DNA from: Actibacterium atlanticum
GTDB taxonomy: Bacteria > Pseudomonadota > Alphaproteobacteria > Rhodobacterales > Rhodobacteraceae
DNA: 64,000 nt
Direction: 5' to 3'
Assembly: GCF_000671395.1 (NCBI RefSeq)
Contig: NZ_AQQY01000001.1
Location: 434,001 to 498,000 of the forward strand
Under the pieces are notes generated by a model that made no database searches, had not been told where the DNA came from, and worked only from the letters and a program-made list of their open reading frames with translations. Of this stretch, positions 49,925 through 58,283 are shown in pieces (position 1 is the first letter of the stretch; every line of letters starts with the position of its first letter). A program made the position numbers and the translations under genes.

Positions 49925-50512
49925 ATGAAAACGATGATTACTGCTGCGGCGCTCTCCCTCGCCGCGCTTCCTGCTGTTGCTGGCAGCGCCGATCCGGCGC
50001 CCGCTGACCCCGCCGTAACCCAAGCCGCGCCCGCTTTTGGCGCTGGCGGTGACTGGACCGGTGCCTACGGTGGTTTGTCGCTGGGCTATGGCGATTTTGA
50101 CGGTGCTGCCGGTCAGAATGCTGATGGCACGGTGGGCGGCATTTTTGCCGGTTATGACTGGGATCTGGGTGACTGGGTCGTTGGTGGTGCGCTGGAATAC
50201 AGCGCCTCAGACGCGAACTTCCCCGGCACCACTGGCGTGGACGCCATCGGCCGCCTGAAGCTGCGTGCCGGTTATGATCTGGGCAAGACCCTGGTCTATG
50301 GTACCGTGGGTGCGGCCCGCGCCAATATTGATCTGGGCGGCGGTGACGCTTGGGACAATGGCTATTTCGTCGGCTTTGGTGCTGAACATTTTCTGACAGA
50401 ATCCGTGACCGTTGGCGGCGAACTGACCTATGACCGGTTCGACAACTTTGCCAACACCACCACGGACGTAGATGGTCTGAGCGCAACCGCCCGCGTGGCA
50501 CTGCGTTTTTAG
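49925..50512 (+). CDS. Outer membrane beta-barrel protein (OmpA/Omp25-like)
   Basis: 195 residues: signal peptide (MKTMITAAALSLAALPAVAG), an Ala/Pro-rich linker, then alternating strands DWTGAYGGLSLGYGDF, GGIFAGYDWDLGDWVVGGALEY, LKLRAGYDLGKTLVYGTVG and a final LSATARVALRF ending in Phe, the BamA recognition signature. Eight-stranded porin-fold proteins of this kind are abundant surface proteins in alphaproteobacteria. Pore activity unknown. A hairpin terminator follows. Confidence 0.87.
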   Translation: MKTMITAAALSLAALPAVAGSADPAPADPAVTQAAPAFGAGGDWTGAYGGLSLGYGDFDGAAGQNADGTVGGIFAGYDWDLGDWVVGGALEYSASDANFPGTTGVDAIGRLKLRAGYDLGKTLVYGTVGAARANIDLGGGDAWDNGYFVGFGAEHFLTESVTVGGELTYDRFDNFANTTTDVDGLSATARVALRF

Positions 50513-50525
50513 ATCTCTCCAGGCC

Positions 50526-50551
50526 AGGGGCGGGGCTTCGGCCTCGCCCCT
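50526..50551 (+). terminator. Terminator-like hairpin with UUCG tetraloop
   Basis: 11-bp stem (50526-50536 / 50541-50551) with one G-U pair closed by TTCG, 14 bases after the barrel stop. The following T-run is poor (gcttttgctt further on), but position and stability suit termination or mRNA protection. Confidence 0.65.
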
Positions 50552-50733
50552 GTGCGTACAGCTTTTGCTTGTCAGTGCGCGCAGGCTGGCGTAACAATCC
50601 CCTCATGAAGACCCGTGCCATCATTATTTGCTGCATTATTACCTGCTGACATCGTCAGGCGGGTTGGTTCTTCTTTTCCTTACAGGTTCAAGTTGCTAAG
50701 CCCGCCGCGGGAGACGCGCGCGAAGGAAGAGAC

Positions 50734-52335
50734 ATGACCAAGATCAAGCTGCACAACACCCTGACCCGGCGCAAAGAGGATTTCGCGCCGATCGAGCCGG
50801 ACAATGTGCGGATGTATGTCTGTGGGCCGACGGTTTATGACCGCGCCCATCTTGGCAACGCGCGCCCCGTGGTGGTGTTTGACGTGCTGTACCGGCTGTT
50901 GCGCCATGTCTATGGGCCTGATCACGTCACCTATGTGCGCAATTTCACCGACGTGGATGACAAGATCAACGCGCGGGCGCTGGAAAACGTGGGCGAGGGC
51001 GGTGATGTCAACGCCGAGATCGCTCGGCTGACCGGCATGACCACCCAGTGGTTTTTGGACGATATGCAGGCGCTTGGCGCGCTGGACCCAAGCCAGATGC
51101 CGCGCGCCACGCAATACATCCCGCAGATGATTGCGATGATCGAAAAGCTGATCGCCGAGGGCTATGCCTATGCCAAGGACGGTCATGCGCTGTTTCGGGT
51201 GCGCAAATATGCCGAGTACGGCAAGCTGTCGGGGCGGTCTGTCGATGATATGATCGCCGGCGCGCGGGTAGAGGTTGCGCCCTATAAAGAAGACCCGATG
51301 GATTTTGTGCTGTGGAAGCCGTCCAGCGATGATCTGCCGGGGTGGGACAGCCCTTGGGGCCGCGGGCGTCCGGGCTGGCATATTGAGTGCTCGGCCATGT
51401 CCTATGAGCTTTTGGGGGCGGAGTTTGACATTCACGGTGGCGGCAATGACCTGATGTTCCCGCATCATGAAAATGAGATGGCGCAAAGCTGCTGCGCCCA
51501 TCCTGAGGGTGGATTTGCAAAATTCTGGCTGCACAATGAGATGTTGCAGGTTGAAGGCAAGAAGATGTCCAAGTCTTTGGGCAATTTCTTCACGGTGCAT
51601 GATTTGCTGGAGGGCCATGATGGCCAACCCGGTGTGCCGGGCGAGGTGATCCGGTTTGTGTTCCTGTCGACCCATTACCGAAAGCCGATGGACTGGACCG
51701 CCGAGAAGGCGCGCGAGGCCGAGGCGACGTTGCGCAAGTGGCGGGGGCTTGTCGCGGGCATCGAGCCCGCACCAAGCCCGGCCCCCGAAGTGACGCATGC
51801 GCTTGCCGATGACCTGAATACTGCGGGGGCCATTGCGGCGTTGCATAAGCTGGCGGCCGAAGGCGATGCGGCAGGGTTAAAGGCGTCCGCCGCGCTGGTT
51901 GGGCTGCTGGGGGATGACTTGGGCGATTGGGCGAATGCTTCGGGCTATGATGATGATCTTGTTGACTTGGTTGCACAATTATTAGCCGCCCGAGCAGAGG
52001 CGCGTAAAAATAAAGAGTGGAGCAAGGCTGACTTGATTAGGGATGGTTTCAAAGAGGCCGGAATTAAAGTGAAAGATTCACCAGAAGGAACAACTTGGTC
52101 AATAGAACGCGATGAAATCGACTCGCTACCATTTTTCCATTCCGTACGTCATGCTTTTCAGGCCGGTGACCAGCGCAAACTAGAAGAAGCACTCGAAGTG
52201 GCAAGGCAGGCTGGAATTGTTTTTTCAGATCGACAGTCTCTTGATGTTGCTCCAGCTTGGCGAAGCGAGCCAGAGCCCGAGTATGTGAAATCCAAATTGG
52301 TCAGTCTTATTCATGAATTAAATGAGATAAGATAA
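50734..52335 (+). CDS. cysS: Cysteinyl-tRNA synthetase with atypical C-terminal extension
   Basis: Charges tRNA-Cys. The 533-residue class I synthetase has [16 protein letters not shown] (HIGH-type HLGN), zinc ligands in GWHIECSAM and [14 protein letters not shown], and KKMSKSLGN. It is about 70 residues longer than usual: after the normal end ([14 protein letters not shown], near residue 458) an unmatched tail from [10 protein letters not shown] to the stop follows. From about base 51955 the DNA turns AT-rich with unlike codon use, so the 3' end looks imported. Core identity is certain; the tail is unexplained. Confidence 0.95.
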   Translation: MTKIKLHNTLTRRKEDFAPIEPDNVRMYVCGPTVYDRAHLGNARPVVVFDVLYRLLRHVYGPDHVTYVRNFTDVDDKINARALENVGEGGDVNAEIARLTGMTTQWFLDDMQALGALDPSQMPRATQYIPQMIAMIEKLIAEGYAYAKDGHALFRVRKYAEYGKLSGRSVDDMIAGARVEVAPYKEDPMDFVLWKPSSDDLPGWDSPWGRGRPGWHIECSAMSYELLGAEFDIHGGGNDLMFPHHENEMAQSCCAHPEGGFAKFWLHNEMLQVEGKKMSKSLGNFFTVHDLLEGHDGQPGVPGEVIRFVFLSTHYRKPMDWTAEKAREAEATLRKWRGLVAGIEPAPSPAPEVTHALADDLNTAGAIAALHKLAAEGDAAGLKASAALVGLLGDDLGDWANASGYDDDLVDLVAQLLAARAEARKNKEWSKADLIRDGFKEAGIKVKDSPEGTTWSIERDEIDSLPFFHSVRHAFQAGDQRKLEEALEVARQAGIVFSDRQSLDVAPAWRSEPEPEYVKSKLVSLIHELNEIR

Positions 52336-52375
52336 TGCAAAATATAGAAAATTTTGTACCAGTTGATCTGTGGTC
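51955..52375. other. AT-rich, foreign-looking segment over the cysS 3' end
   Basis: Codon use shifts abruptly to AT-rich (for example gcgtaaaaataaagagtgg, tttttccattccg) after a GC-rich upstream half, and returns to GC-rich at about 52375 before cimA. The segment encodes a still-plausible CysS end plus a 70-residue extension. Such composition can mark the scar of an integrative element that rebuilt the gene end. Confidence 0.6.
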
Positions 52376-52430
52376 GGGGGCGAACCGTGACGCAAGCGTC
52401 CCGGGCGAAACTGAAGGGGCGCGGACATGA
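52335..52430 (+). CDS. Possible 31-residue ORF coupled to cysS and cimA
   Basis: TAATG overlap with the cysS stop and ATGA overlap with the cimA start frame a 31-codon ORF beginning [20 protein letters not shown]. It straddles the AT-rich to GC-rich junction. The double coupling is suggestive, but the ORF may simply be the remains of an earlier gene end. Function unknown. Confidence 0.3.
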   Translation: MQNIENFVPVDLWSGANRDASVPGETEGART

Positions 52431-54046
52431 CCAAAGAAAAGCTCTATCTTTACGACACCACGCTGCGCGACGGCCAGCAGACGCAGGGCGTGCAGTTTTC
52501 GACCGACGAAAAGCTGACCATCGCCCGCACGCTGGATGCTTTGGGCGTGGATTACATCGAAGGCGGTTGGCCCGGCGCCAATCCCACCGACAGCGCTTTT
52601 TTCGACGTCGCCCCCAACACCCGCGCCACCATGACGGCCTTTGGCATGACCAAACGCACCGGGCGCAGCGCCGAAAACGACGATGTGCTGGCGGGGGTGA
52701 TGAATGCGAACACGCCCTCGGTCTGTTTGGTGGGGAAAAGCCATGATTTCCACGTGACCACCGCGCTGGGGATCACGCTGGACGAGAACCTTGAAAACAT
52801 CCGCGCGTCGATCGCGCATATTGTCGCCTCGGGGCGCGAAGCCTTGTTTGACGCCGAGCATTTCTTTGATGGCTACAAAGCGAATCCGGAATATGCGGTG
52901 CAGTGCTGTAAGGCCGCCTACGATGCCGGCGCGCGCTGGGTGGTCTTGTGCGATACCAATGGCGGAACCCTGCCGCATGAGGTTGGTCAGATCACCTCGG
53001 CCGTGATCGACGCGGGCATACCGGGCGCCCATCTGGGCATTCACACCCACAATGACACGGGCAACGCGGTGGCAGCGTCTTTGGCGGCGGTGGACGCGGG
53101 CGCGCGCCAGATTCAGGGTACGCTGAACGGGCTGGGCGAGCGCTGTGGCAACGCCAACCTGTGCACGCTGATCCCGACGCTTTTGTGCAAAGAACCGTAT
53201 GTCAGCACGCTTGAAACCGGTGTCACCAAAGAAGCGCTGGCGGCGCTGACCCGGGCTTCGCGCCTGCTTGATGATATTTTGAACCGGGTGCCGGTGAAAT
53301 CGGCGCCCTATGTCGGGGCCTCGGCCTTTGCGCATAAGGCGGGGCTGCATGCCAGTGCGATCCTGAAGGACCCAACCACTTATGAACACATCCCGCCAGA
53401 AACGGTGGGCAATGAACGCATCATTCCGATGTCGAACCAGGCGGGGCAGTCGAACCTGCGCAAACGTCTGGCCGAGGCCGGGCTTGAGGTGGAAAAGGGC
53501 GATCCGGCGCTGACGGTCATTCTGGATGAGATCAAACAGCGCGAGGCCCAAGGCTATACCTATGACACGGCGCAGGCGAGTTTCGAGCTGCTGGCGCGGC
53601 GCGCGCTGGGCCTGTTGCCCGAGTATTTCGAGGTTAAACGCTATAAGGTGACCGTAGAGCGCCGCAAGAACCGCTATGACAAGATGATCAGCCTGTCCGA
53701 GGCCGTGGTCGTGGTGAAAATCGGCGATGAAAAGAAATTGTCGGTATCAGAAAGTCTGGATGGCGGCGGCAATGATCGTGGTCCGGTAAACGCGCTTTGG
53801 CGGGCGCTGGCCAAGGATCTGGGCCGCTATCAGCATCATATTGATGACATGAAACTGGTCGACTTCAAGGTGCGCATCACCCATGGCGGAACCGAGGCCG
53901 TGACCCGCGTGATCATCGACTCTGAGGACGCGCAGGGGCGGCGCTGGGCCACCGTGGGTGTCTCTCCGAACATAGTCGACGCATCGTTCGAGGCCTTGTT
54001 GGAAGCAGTACAGTGGAAACTGGCCCGCGACGGGGCGCGCCCATGA
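52427..54046 (+). CDS. cimA: Citramalate synthase
   Basis: Condenses pyruvate and acetyl-CoA to (R)-citramalate, giving isoleucine without threonine deaminase. The 539-residue protein has the HMGL-like barrel LYDTTLRDGQQTQGVQFS, DYIEGGWPGANPTD, the metal region LGIHTHNDTGNAVAAS, NGLGERCGNANL, SAFAHKAGLHASAI, and a C-terminal allosteric LeuA-dimer domain (about 410-535). Length and domain order fit CimA rather than LeuA. Next gene overlaps by 4 bases. Confidence 0.92.
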   Translation: MTKEKLYLYDTTLRDGQQTQGVQFSTDEKLTIARTLDALGVDYIEGGWPGANPTDSAFFDVAPNTRATMTAFGMTKRTGRSAENDDVLAGVMNANTPSVCLVGKSHDFHVTTALGITLDENLENIRASIAHIVASGREALFDAEHFFDGYKANPEYAVQCCKAAYDAGARWVVLCDTNGGTLPHEVGQITSAVIDAGIPGAHLGIHTHNDTGNAVAASLAAVDAGARQIQGTLNGLGERCGNANLCTLIPTLLCKEPYVSTLETGVTKEALAALTRASRLLDDILNRVPVKSAPYVGASAFAHKAGLHASAILKDPTTYEHIPPETVGNERIIPMSNQAGQSNLRKRLAEAGLEVEKGDPALTVILDEIKQREAQGYTYDTAQASFELLARRALGLLPEYFEVKRYKVTVERRKNRYDKMISLSEAVVVVKIGDEKKLSVSESLDGGGNDRGPVNALWRALAKDLGRYQHHIDDMKLVDFKVRITHGGTEAVTRVIIDSEDAQGRRWATVGVSPNIVDASFEALLEAVQWKLARDGARP

Positions 54047-54786
54047 GCCTTGAGGCCTGCGCCGGGTTGGTCGGACGAGGCGACCCTGATCGCTTTGCCG
54101 CTGTCGTGGCCGCGCCAGCAGATGCGCGGGCCGTGCTCTTGCCGCTCTATGCGTTTAACGTCGAGGTCTCGCGTGCGCCTTGGGTCACGGCCGAGCCGAT
54201 GATCGCCGAGATGCGGCTGCAATGGTGGCGCGACGCCTTGGAAGAGATCGGGCAGGGCGGGCCGGTGCGCAGGCATGAGGTCGTGGATGCCTTGGCCCCG
54301 GTTCTGGACGCGGCGGCCGCCGAGGAGCTGGACCAACTGGTCGCCGCGCGGCGTTGGGATTGTTACCGCGACCCGTTTGACGATGCCGCGGCGTTTGAAG
54401 CGTATATCAACGCCACCTCGGGCAATCTGACCTGGGTCGCCGCGCGGGCATTAGGCGCGACGGACGAACAGGCGGTGCGCGACGTGGGCTATGCCATTGG
54501 CGTGGCCAACTGGCTGCGCGCCATTCCGCAATTGGAAGCTTTGGGCCGGGTGCCTTTGGTGGATGGTCGGACCGAGGCCGTGGCCGCCCTGGCGCAAGGT
54601 GCCTTGGCACGGCTGACCCGCGTGTCAAAACCCGCGCGGCCCGCCGTTCTGTCCGGATGGCAGGCGCGCGGCATCCTGAAACTGGCTGCCAAAGACCCGG
54701 CTGCGGTCGCCCAAGGGGGCTTGGTTCCGTCAGAATTCGCGCGCCGGGGGGGCTTGCTGAAAGCGGCGCTGACAGGGCGGATTTAA
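54043..54786 (+). CDS. Squalene/phytoene synthase family protein
   Basis: 247-residue all-helical protein of the trans-isoprenyl diphosphate synthase fold: RAVLLPLYAFNVEVSRAPW, MRLQWWRDALEEI, and INATSGNLTWVAARALG. The canonical DxxxD metal motifs are weak, as in the NDUFAF6-like subgroup linked to complex I assembly rather than carotenoids. No carotenoid genes are nearby, favouring that reading. Coupled to cimA by ATGA overlap, and its stop overlaps the MFS gene stop. Confidence 0.78.
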   Translation: MSLEACAGLVGRGDPDRFAAVVAAPADARAVLLPLYAFNVEVSRAPWVTAEPMIAEMRLQWWRDALEEIGQGGPVRRHEVVDALAPVLDAAAAEELDQLVAARRWDCYRDPFDDAAAFEAYINATSGNLTWVAARALGATDEQAVRDVGYAIGVANWLRAIPQLEALGRVPLVDGRTEAVAALAQGALARLTRVSKPARPAVLSGWQARGILKLAAKDPAAVAQGGLVPSEFARRGGLLKAALTGRI

Positions 54787-56003
54787 ACCGCCTCTTTGGG
54801 GCGCAGCGTCAGCCAGATCAGCGCGCCGCCTGCCAGCATCAGGAACGGGATCATCGCCAGGTTGACCGAGGCCCAGCCCTGTTCGACCGACCCGCCCGAG
54901 CAGTTCATCAAACCGCCAGACGCCAGCGATGCCAATGTTACCCCGCCAAAGACGATCAGATCGTTCATGCCCTGCACCTTGCCGCGTTCATGCGGCTCAT
55001 GCGCGCCGGCCAGCATCGCGGTGGCACCGATAAAGCCAAAGTTCCAACCCACGCCCAGCAGGACCAGGGCGATGAAGAAATGCTCGATGTCTACGCCGCT
55101 CAGCGCCACGGCTCCGGCACCGGCCAGAATGACCAACCCGGTGGCGATAATCTTTTCCACGCCGAACTTGGCTATCAGATGGCCGGTAAAGAAAGACGGC
55201 ACGAACATCGCCAGCACGTGGGCGGATACCACATTGGCGGCGTCATCGGTTTCAAACCCGCAGCCGACGACCGCCAGTGGGGTGGAGGTCATCACAAGGT
55301 TCATCAGCGCGTAAGAGACCAGCGCGCAGATGATCGCCACGGCGATGGTGGGGGTGCGTAGCAGTTCAAGCCGCGAGCGGCCCTGCGGGGCATCTGCGGC
55401 GGGGGCGGCCGGTTTGGGAATGTCCAGAAATACGAACAGGAAAGACCCGATGACGTTGATCGCGATCACCGCCGCATAGGTGCCCAGAAACGGTACAACC
55501 ATGCTGGTCGAGGTCAGTTTTACAAGCTGCGGCCCAAGTATGGCCGAGGCCAGACCGCCCGCCAGAACGTAAGAGATCGCTTTGGGCCGGAAATCCTCGG
55601 ACGCGGTGTCGGCGGCGGCAAAGCGATAGAACCCCTGCGCCGACATGTAGATGCCGGTGAAGAACGAGCCGACTAAGAACAGCGTGAAACTGTTCTGCAT
55701 CAAGGCGTAGGCGCAAACTGCGGCTCCGATTGCCCCCCCCGCGCCTCCGGCAAAGAACCCTGCACGCCGTCCGGCCTTTTGCATGAAGCTGGACAAAGGC
55801 GTTGCCGTCAGCATGGATCCCAACACGATCATCGAAATCGGCAAGGTGGCGAAACAGGCGTTTGGCGCAAGCGATTGCCCGGCCAGCCCGCCGACCGTAA
55901 AGATCATTGCCATTTGCGAGCCAAGCAGCGCCTGCGCAAGCACAAGCACAGTGACATTGCGGCGGGCCCGGGCGGGATCGTATGGTGCGGTGGCTTGGGT
56001 CAT
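54783..56003 (-). CDS. Major facilitator superfamily transporter
   Basis: 406-residue protein with about 12 hydrophobic helices (first VTVLVLAQALLGSQMAMIF; last MIPFLMLAGGALIWLTL). Small conserved patches include FMQKAGRRAGFFAGGAGG after helix 2-3 and HEPHERGKVQGMNDL in the second half, typical of a conserved alphaproteobacterial MFS group. Substrate unknown. I chose ATG at 56003 (MTQATAPYDPARARRN); longer frames upstream have no membrane character. Divergent from the glycosylase gene. Confidence 0.88.
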   Translation of the reverse strand: MTQATAPYDPARARRNVTVLVLAQALLGSQMAMIFTVGGLAGQSLAPNACFATLPISMIVLGSMLTATPLSSFMQKAGRRAGFFAGGAGGAIGAAVCAYALMQNSFTLFLVGSFFTGIYMSAQGFYRFAAADTASEDFRPKAISYVLAGGLASAILGPQLVKLTSTSMVVPFLGTYAAVIAINVIGSFLFVFLDIPKPAAPAADAPQGRSRLELLRTPTIAVAIICALVSYALMNLVMTSTPLAVVGCGFETDDAANVVSAHVLAMFVPSFFTGHLIAKFGVEKIIATGLVILAGAGAVALSGVDIEHFFIALVLLGVGWNFGFIGATAMLAGAHEPHERGKVQGMNDLIVFGGVTLASLASGGLMNCSGGSVEQGWASVNLAMIPFLMLAGGALIWLTLRPKEAV

Positions 56004-56079
56004 GAAACCTGCCTTATCGGGGCGGCGCGGGCTTGGGAAGTGTTGAAAAGCGCACAGGGGTCTGTGCAGGCAGGAAAAT

Positions 56080-56709
56080 ATGGTCGGGCGTATCATAGAA
56101 ACATCGGAATGTGTTGCCGAGGGCGCAGCGCATCTGTGCGCGGTCGAGCCGCGATTCGGCCCCGCGCTGGCCTTGACCGGGCCTTTGCCTTTGCGTCGTC
56201 GCAAGGATGGGTTCGCGGCGCTGTTGGATGCGATTGTCAGCCAGCAGGTGTCGGTCGCGGCGGTCAATGCGATCTGGGGGCGGCTGAAAGACGCCAAGCT
56301 GACCGGCCCGCGCAAGGTGATGTGGGCGTCAGCCGAAGACCTGCGCGCCTGCGGGCTGAGCCGCCAGAAGATCCGCTATGCCAAGGCCCTGTCGGAAGCG
56401 CGGATTGATTACAAAGCGCTGCGCGACGCGCCAACGGATGATGTCATCGCGACGTTGATCGAGGTCCCCGGTATCGGTCGCTGGACGGCCGAGATCTACG
56501 CGATGTTTTCACTGGGGCGGGCCGACGTTTTTGCCCCCGGTGATCTGGCGCTGCAGGAATCTGCCAAAATTCTGTTCGATCTGCCTGAACGGCCCACGGA
56601 AAAGGCCCTGCGCAGCATGGCCGAACCCTGGGCGCCTTGGCGGGCTGTTGCGGCGCGGGCACTTTGGGCCTACTACCGTGTGGCAAAAGAGCGGGAAGGG
56701 ATCCGATGA
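56080..56709 (+). CDS. DNA-3-methyladenine glycosylase II (AlkA-like)
   Basis: Removes alkylated bases from DNA. The 209-residue HhH-GPD protein has LLDAIVSQQVSVAAVNAIWGR, the hairpin LIEVPGIGRWTAEIYAMFSLGR, the GRADVFAPGDLALQ segment with the catalytic Asp, and closing PWAPWRAVAARALWAYY. It lacks the N-terminal extension of E. coli AlkA. AGGA just ahead of the ATG at 56080 supports the start. Overlaps the esterase start by 4 bases. Confidence 0.9.
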   Translation: MVGRIIETSECVAEGAAHLCAVEPRFGPALALTGPLPLRRRKDGFAALLDAIVSQQVSVAAVNAIWGRLKDAKLTGPRKVMWASAEDLRACGLSRQKIRYAKALSEARIDYKALRDAPTDDVIATLIEVPGIGRWTAEIYAMFSLGRADVFAPGDLALQESAKILFDLPERPTEKALRSMAEPWAPWRAVAARALWAYYRVAKEREGIR

Positions 56710-57386
56710 CACGTGTTTTGAAATCCAGTCGGCGCGGCGCGCCTAAGGGCGAAGCGACCTCGATGGTGGTGTTTCTGCACGGCTATGGCGCCAATGGCGC
56801 GGATTTGCTGGGCCTTGCCGAACCGTTGGAAGAACATATGCCCGGGACCGCTTTTGTGGCACCCGACGCGCCTGAAACGATCCCCGGCATGCCGGGGGGC
56901 TATCAGTGGTTCCCGATCCCCTGGATTGATGGTTCATCGCAGGAAGAATCCGAATCTGGGATGATGCGGGCCACCGAAGATCTGAATGCCTATCTTGATG
57001 CGCTTTTGGTCGACGAAGACATGCTGCCCGAACAGGTGATCCTGTTTGGCTTTAGCCAAGGCACCATGATGACCCTGCATGTGGCGCCACGGCGCGAAGA
57101 TTCCTTTGCCGGGTTGGTCTGTTTTTCGGGCCGCCTGCTGATGCCCGAATCCCTTGCCGAGGAAGCGATCACCAAAACGCCGATCTTGCTGGTGCACGGG
57201 GATGCCGATGACGTTGTCCCGCCTCAGTCCTTGCCTGAAGCGGCTGAAGCCCTGCAAGAAGCCGGGTTCGAGGATGTCTATGCCCATGTCATGAAAGGCA
57301 CAGCCCACGGCATTGCGCCCGATGGTCTGAGCGTTGCGCTGGCCTTTATGCGCGCCCATCTGGGGATGGAGCGCCGCGGCGGTTAA
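56706..57386 (+). CDS. Alpha/beta hydrolase, carboxylesterase/phospholipase type
   Basis: 226-residue esterase of the YpfH/acyl-protein thioesterase group. Features: VVFLHGYGANGADLLGL (oxyanion region), nucleophile elbow LFGFSQGTMM (Ser), ILLVHGDADDVVPP (Asp) and KGTAHGIAPDGL (His). Cytoplasmic, no signal peptide. Translationally coupled to the DNA glycosylase although functions are unrelated. Substrate unknown. Confidence 0.88.
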   Translation: MTRVLKSSRRGAPKGEATSMVVFLHGYGANGADLLGLAEPLEEHMPGTAFVAPDAPETIPGMPGGYQWFPIPWIDGSSQEESESGMMRATEDLNAYLDALLVDEDMLPEQVILFGFSQGTMMTLHVAPRREDSFAGLVCFSGRLLMPESLAEEAITKTPILLVHGDADDVVPPQSLPEAAEALQEAGFEDVYAHVMKGTAHGIAPDGLSVALAFMRAHLGMERRGG

Positions 57387-57484
57387 ACTCTGCCCAATTC
57401 TTGGGCGCCCCTGTGGATAAACGTCACATCGCCGACATCGAATCGCGCTAAGTCACATTGTGGCGGTACCGCATATTGCGGGGC

Positions 57485-57512
57485 TTGCCCTATGGCGAAC
57501 GCCATATATAGT
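57485..57512 (+). promoter_or_regulatory. Putative promoter with palindromic spacer, HNH gene
   Basis: TTGCCC (57485-57490), 16-base spacer, TATAGT (57507-57512). The spacer is exactly TATGGCG-AA-CGCCATA, a 16-bp palindrome with 7-bp arms, the position where a repressor or activator would act. A further hairpin GGGAC/GTCCC (57524-57538) follows in the leader. Confidence 0.45.
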
Positions 57513-57583
57513 AAAGATGTGCTGGGACGGGGTGTCCCGTCTTGGGGCCAATACAGGCAGACCGGGCGGAGACGGAGTCAGAC

Positions 57584-58168
57584 ATGGACGGCGATTTCAG
57601 GACAAGTTTTGTACGCGAACCGAGTGCGGTGAAGCATCACCCGGCGCTCGTTCTAAACGCGGATTATCGCCCGCTGTCCTATTATCCTTTGTCCCTGTGG
57701 CCTTGGCAGGAAGCAGTCAAAGCCGCCTATCTGGACCGGGTCGATATTGTGGCCGAGTATGATCAGGTTGTCCGAAGTCCCACGACCGAGATCAAGATCC
57801 CCTCGGTCGTTGTATTGAAAGATTATGTCAAACCTCAAAAGCGCGTGGCCTTCACGCGCTTTAATTTATTTCTGAGGGATGAATTCTCCTGTCAGTACTG
57901 TGGTGCCAAGGGCGATCTGACTTTTGATCATGTGGTGCCGCGCGCCAGCGGCGGGGTCACCAGTTGGGAAAACGTCGTTGCGTCTTGTTCGCGCTGCAAC
58001 CTGCGCAAAGGTTCCAAGAGCCTGCGTCAGATCGGCATGCATTTACGCAAACCCCCGCGTCAGCCCACAGCAGAGCAACTGCGCAATACCGGGCGGAAAT
58101 TTCCCCCGAATTATCTGCATGATAGCTGGGTAGACTACCTTTACTGGGATGCCGAACTGGATGCATAA
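57584..58168 (+). CDS. HNH endonuclease family protein
   Basis: 194-residue protein with an HNH domain: two CxxC knuckles (CQYCGAK and CSRCNLRKGSKS) around LTFDHVVPRASGG, the metal-dependent nuclease core. The N-terminal LVLNADYRPLSYYPLSLWPWQEAV is the conserved lead of a stand-alone HNH group common in alphaproteobacteria and unlinked to mobile elements. CGGAG with 6 bases to ATG 57584 sets the start. Biological role unknown; a restriction-like or repair role is speculation. Confidence 0.87.
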   Translation: MDGDFRTSFVREPSAVKHHPALVLNADYRPLSYYPLSLWPWQEAVKAAYLDRVDIVAEYDQVVRSPTTEIKIPSVVVLKDYVKPQKRVAFTRFNLFLRDEFSCQYCGAKGDLTFDHVVPRASGGVTSWENVVASCSRCNLRKGSKSLRQIGMHLRKPPRQPTAEQLRNTGRKFPPNYLHDSWVDYLYWDAELDA

Positions 58169-58220
58169 TTCATCTGGTCACGGGGTGGCGCATTCGCTGG
58201 CCGCAGATAAATAAACTAGG

Positions 58221-58249
58221 TAGACTTATTTCGACGGCGACTGTATAGA
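58221..58249 (+). promoter_or_regulatory. Putative zwf promoter
   Basis: TAGACT (58221-58226), 17-base spacer, TATAGA (58244-58249), 35 bases ahead of the zwf ATG. Matches sigma-70 consensus at 4 of 6 and 5 of 6 positions. Confidence 0.45.
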
Positions 58250-58283
58250 AGGCCGTGTTTGCGCTAACAGGGAGCGGGCAAAG

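Noticed and set aside
54043-54786. Phytoene synthase for carotenoid synthesis
   Set aside because: Metal-binding motifs are weak, no crt genes are nearby, and it looks closer to the NDUFAF6-like subgroup.
57412-57420. Perfect DnaA box TGTGGATAA (reverse of TTATCCACA), and an 8/9 match ATATCCACA at 40492-40500
   Set aside because: Isolated single boxes; about one perfect nonamer is expected by chance in 64 kb on two strands, and neither lies in an origin-like context.
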